Source of the DNA: Gammaproteobacteria bacterium
Lineage (GTDB): Bacteria > Pseudomonadota > Gammaproteobacteria > Pseudomonadales > Azotimanducaceae
DNA: 64,000 bases
Direction of reading: 5' to 3'
NCBI GenBank assembly: GCA_026705345.1
Contig: JAPPAV010000005.1
Location: 1-64,000, forward strand
Of this stretch, positions 62,401 through 64,000 are shown in pieces (within the stretch, counting starts at the first letter, position 1; each line of letters opens with the position of its first letter). Both the position numbers and the translations under genes were made by a program. The notes below the pieces were generated by a model. That model was not told the DNA's origin and ran no database searches. It saw only the letters and a program-made list of their open reading frames with translations.

Positions 62401-63181
62401 GGAGTTCAAGGCCCCGACGACATCGGGTCGGCACTACTACGGCGCATGCGTGGTGCCGCATGCTGGCGAAATCGACTTGAGCAACTGTTCCGGTGCCGTC
62501 CTGGTGACCGTTCCCATCGACAGCGGCGGCGCGACCGAAGGCTTCATCCTGGACGCGGACAACGAGAACGCGACGGGCATCGCCTATGTCGACGGTCGTT
62601 TCTTCGTCGTCGATTCGGAAGATCACAAGGTCTACGCCTACCGGACGAACGCACAGCGGGACGCCGCCCGCGACTTCGAGCTGGATGCCGACAACACCGG
62701 CGCCGAGGCGATCGTCTACGCAAACGAGAAGTACTACGTCGCCGACCGACTGGACGACAAGGTGTACGTGTACACGGCGACCGGCGAACGCGAAGCGGAT
62801 GCCGATTTCGATCTCGCCGACGACAACGCGAACCCGAACGGGATCGCCTACGGCAACGACCGGTTCTACATTGCGGATCTGACCGACAAGAAGGTCTACG
62901 TCTACCGAACGTCGGGTGAGCGGGTCCGGTCCGAAGACTTCCTCCTCGCCCGGTTCAACGACACGCCCTGGGCCATGGAGTTCGTCGACGACCGCCTGTA
63001 CGTCGTCGACAACACCGACGATCGGGTCTACGTCTACGACCTATCTGGAGACCGGCACCTCGCGCTCGAGTTTCCCCTGGCCTTCGACAACGCCTCGCCG
63101 GAGGGCATCGTCCTTTTCGACAACAGGTTCTACGTCCCCGACCACTGGGACGACAAGGTCTACGGCTACGCGAAGCCCTGA
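59411..63181 (+). CDS. Large secreted repeat protein with propeller-like repeats and a CARDB-like domain
   Basis: A 1256-residue protein with signal sequence GGRLVAVVVAAVAISVDAA. The first 530 residues carry related modules (GLVRVINRSDRSGSVAVDAV, DANDLETGNPDLGF, GSGDWRLNLSSDLAIEVLSF). From about 690 come units of roughly 42 residues of the form GIAYGNDRFYIADLTDKKVY, each including a D-DN motif, in two groups. Between the groups is a CARDB-like domain (PDLVVDGVSVDDARPGPGES, then LGATVRNIGH). This predicts two propeller-like assemblies. No catalytic motif is visible; adhesion or surface binding is plausible. ATG 59411 is used; GTG 59393 is an alternative. Confidence 0.82.
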   Translation: MNERTSVPGVSVRRPCRSGVIDFGVRSFRHLGGRLVAVVVAAVAISVDAAHDVPWFPSAADRGRQGFVRIINHASREGTIRFFAVDDDGNRIGPRELSIDANEVLHFTSDDLETGNAEKGLDVGTGSGNGDWRLEFASDLDIEVLAYVRSGDGLLASMHEVVGTGDDDRHRLALFNPAGTANPASRLRIVNAGDPLQVTINGIDDEGSPSGEVVVSVSGGASRTLAAHELESGGMFDGALGDGEGQWRLSVSADGPITVMNLLEGATGQLVNLGSTPITPDASGVHRVPLFPGTSDASGRRGLVRVINRSDRSGSVAVDAVDDSGADYEPVTLMLGPHAAVQFDANDLETGNPDLGFTAAIGPGSGDWRLNLSSDLAIEVLSFVRTDHDGFLTPMHPVAPAPGYRHRVAIFNPASNPNEVSRLRLENSGPGVASLTITGVDDLGTSPGRGVGLTVPAGQTRTLTAQELEPGSDAFEGELGDGTGKWRLSIEADGPIQVMNLLASSTGHLTSLATVPTNFAPANASAFDDRVVGKRLVEAGGDSYIDFVSTGRYRETRDGQAVLGGYVYERSGAAAATIEIDPDDGEACTIELTFESRIAGRISPCDAATASPWRLLVPSRPANGGVAYEITAMIATLPPGTWTPDVARDAEVILADDAVRIEFANGGYVDVGEHRYTCWDVAGCVIEDGILRSGRIRQTSSVPLWDFELLEDNQSATGLAYANGAVYVLDSADRKVYAYDGSGHIPALSFDLAADTHTAVGITFGDDRFYVVDELDFFEQAPRKVFVYDWLGLHLEDADFELDTAIREPRGLGYANRRLFFADAWTRKVYAYSTTGERDPDADFDLDADNRLPRGIAHDGDRFYVVDIFDDKVYAYRENGDRDADRDFELAGGNGFARGIEVIADEFYVVDSPWVFVYPADRPDLVVDGVSVDDARPGPGESLDLGATVRNIGHRRSAPTTFSFYLSTDAHIGSADQVVGEAEVEGLGPGTTVRAVGEFKAPTTSGRHYYGACVVPHAGEIDLSNCSGAVLVTVPIDSGGATEGFILDADNENATGIAYVDGRFFVVDSEDHKVYAYRTNAQRDAARDFELDADNTGAEAIVYANEKYYVADRLDDKVYVYTATGEREADADFDLADDNANPNGIAYGNDRFYIADLTDKKVYVYRTSGERVRSEDFLLARFNDTPWAMEFVDDRLYVVDNTDDRVYVYDLSGDRHLALEFPLAFDNASPEGIVLFDNRFYVPDHWDDKVYGYAKP

Positions 63182-63219
63182 GCCCGGCGCGGACCACACA
63201 GGCGCAAGGAACCACGGCC

Positions 63220-63245
63220 CGTAGGGGATGGGCTTGTCCCATCCC
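63220..63245. repeat. Family A palindromic element with compensatory changes
   Basis: GTAGGGGATGGGCTTGTCCC then ATCCCG. Relative to the consensus both stem arms changed (ACGGG to ATGGG and CCCGT to CCCAT), preserving pairing. Confidence 0.9.
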
Positions 63246-63471
63246 GCCGCCGAGGCGCGGCCCGCGGTGCGTGGCCTGCTGGCGCTGGAGCCGCCGCCAC
63301 AGGCGGGAGCGCTAGAGTCGGCTAGTACTCTGCGGTGTGCTCGAGGCACCGGAACCCTGTCTTCGACGCCCGCCAAGGCCCGAAGTACCTGAAAACTGAC
63401 CCCAATGTTGGGGATGCGAAAGCGCGAACCGCTCCTTATGTTTGTGTTTGACGCTTTGCACGAGGGAGTCC

Positions 63472-64000
63472 GTGTCAGGCATCGCCGTCGAAGCCCGACG
63501 ATGCGTCGATGTCCGAGGATCGCTGGGTGCCTTGGTGCTGATGATGTTGGCGATCCAGGCAAGCGCGGTGTCGCCACAATCGGTCGACGGCGGCGACACC
63601 GCACCCAACATCGTCCTCTTCCTCTCCGACGACATGGGTTGGGGACAGCCGGGATTCAACGGCGGCGAGGAGGTGGAGACCCCCAGCATCGACCGCATCG
63701 CCGAGGAAGGGATCCAGCTCACCCAGTTCTACGTCGCGCCGGTATGCACGGCGACGCGGGGCGCGTTGCTCACCGGACGGTACTCCTGGAAGAACGGTAC
63801 GTCCGTCCGTTTCAACGGCCGGACAGGCAAGGGCATGCGCCTCGACGAGCGCACCCTCGCCGAAGCCCTGCGCGACGCAGGCTACGCAACCTGGCTGGTC
63901 GGCAAGTGGCACCTCGGGCAATGGCAGCACAAGCATCTGCCGCGCCAGCGCGGGTTCGACCACCACTACGGGCTCTACGGGGCGGAAATAGACTCCTTCT
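63472..64000 (+). CDS. Sulfatase, 5' part (runs off the window)
   Basis: An open frame from GTG 63472, after a GAGGGAG ribosome-binding site, to the window end (176 codons). A signal peptide (LGALVLMMLAIQASA) precedes the sulfatase start APNIVLFLSDDMGWGQPGFN with the metal-binding Asp pair. The formylglycine motif is CTATR in VCTATRGALLTGRYSWKNG, the C-x-(P/A)-x-R pattern. WLVGKWHLGQW is the GKWHLG signature. It is probably an exported arylsulfatase-type enzyme acting on sulfated glycans or esters. C-terminal half not visible. Confidence 0.92.
   Translation, partial: MSGIAVEARRCVDVRGSLGALVLMMLAIQASAVSPQSVDGGDTAPNIVLFLSDDMGWGQPGFNGGEEVETPSIDRIAEEGIQLTQFYVAPVCTATRGALLTGRYSWKNGTSVRFNGRTGKGMRLDERTLAEALRDAGYATWLVGKWHLGQWQHKHLPRQRGFDHHYGLYGAEIDSF

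Noticed and set aside
63400-63413. CCCCAA-TG-TTGGGG palindrome before the sulfatase
   Set aside because: Six-base arms with a two-base loop and no T-run; not distinguishable from chance.

Overview
The window is GC-rich chromosomal DNA, most likely from an uncultured or poorly characterised gammaproteobacterium. The best taxonomic clues are a ubiG-yciK pair, an rluB/scpB/scpA/trpS/yciO string, a long-form TrpRS and YheS-, YciO- and YafV-like proteins, all closest to the gammaproteobacterial versions. Repeats of 25-50 bp are abundant, and the window opens inside a REP-associated transposase.

Layout. 1-11.3 kb is mostly housekeeping: ubiquinone methyltransferase, an SDR, a Uma2 nuclease, a second nuclease-like protein, then rluB-scpB-scpA-trpS-yciO on the minus strand and an ABC-F ATPase on the plus strand. 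11.3-31 kb is an accessory biosynthetic and export locus. A plus-strand gene at 14984-15235 encodes an 83-residue NHLP-type (nitrile-hydratase-like leader) RiPP precursor whose predicted core is only LCCCW. Around it, on the minus strand, lie a fused ThiF-like/YcaO cyclodehydratase, an unrecognised 373-residue protein, an AlkB-type di-iron hydroxylase fused to a GlnE-like nucleotidyltransferase domain, an alpha/alpha-toroid (terpene cyclase/prenyltransferase-like) protein carrying its own NHLP-type leader, both NHLM ABC transporters (one with a C39 peptidase), a very short HlyD-like protein, an MMPL/RND pump, a LolA-like protein, an outer-membrane barrel and a flavin-dependent tryptophan-halogenase-like protein. 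Several neighbours overlap by 1-4 nt, which fits one leftward operon for the core genes. My model is that Cys heterocyclisation, Trp halogenation and an AlkB oxidation act on the LCCCW core, followed by leader removal and export by the NHLM system. This is inference from gene content.

31-43.5 kb holds an alpha/beta hydrolase, DUF418, an enoyl-CoA hydratase, a degenerate M28-like protein, a 1819-residue subtilase, a c-type cytochrome lipoprotein, a YafV-type amidase and a methionine/kynurenine-type aminotransferase. 43.6-55.3 kb is a type II secretion operon (E-F-G-H-I-J-K-L-M-C-like-D). 55.4-64 kb carries likely secreted proteins (620 and 1256 residues), a tandem duplication of a small coiled-coil membrane protein, and the 5' part of a sulfatase.

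A second story runs through the window. Short palindromic repeats (families A, B and C) are not confined to intergenic DNA. They are inserted in frame in at least seven genes, mostly in parts that are cleaved off or sit between domains: prepilin leaders of GspG, GspH and GspK, lipoprotein signal regions of GspD and the cytochrome, and two sites in an NHLM transporter; rluB is flanked by them. Five perfect 45-bp copies begin directly after the stop codon of the RiPP precursor, in frame with it.
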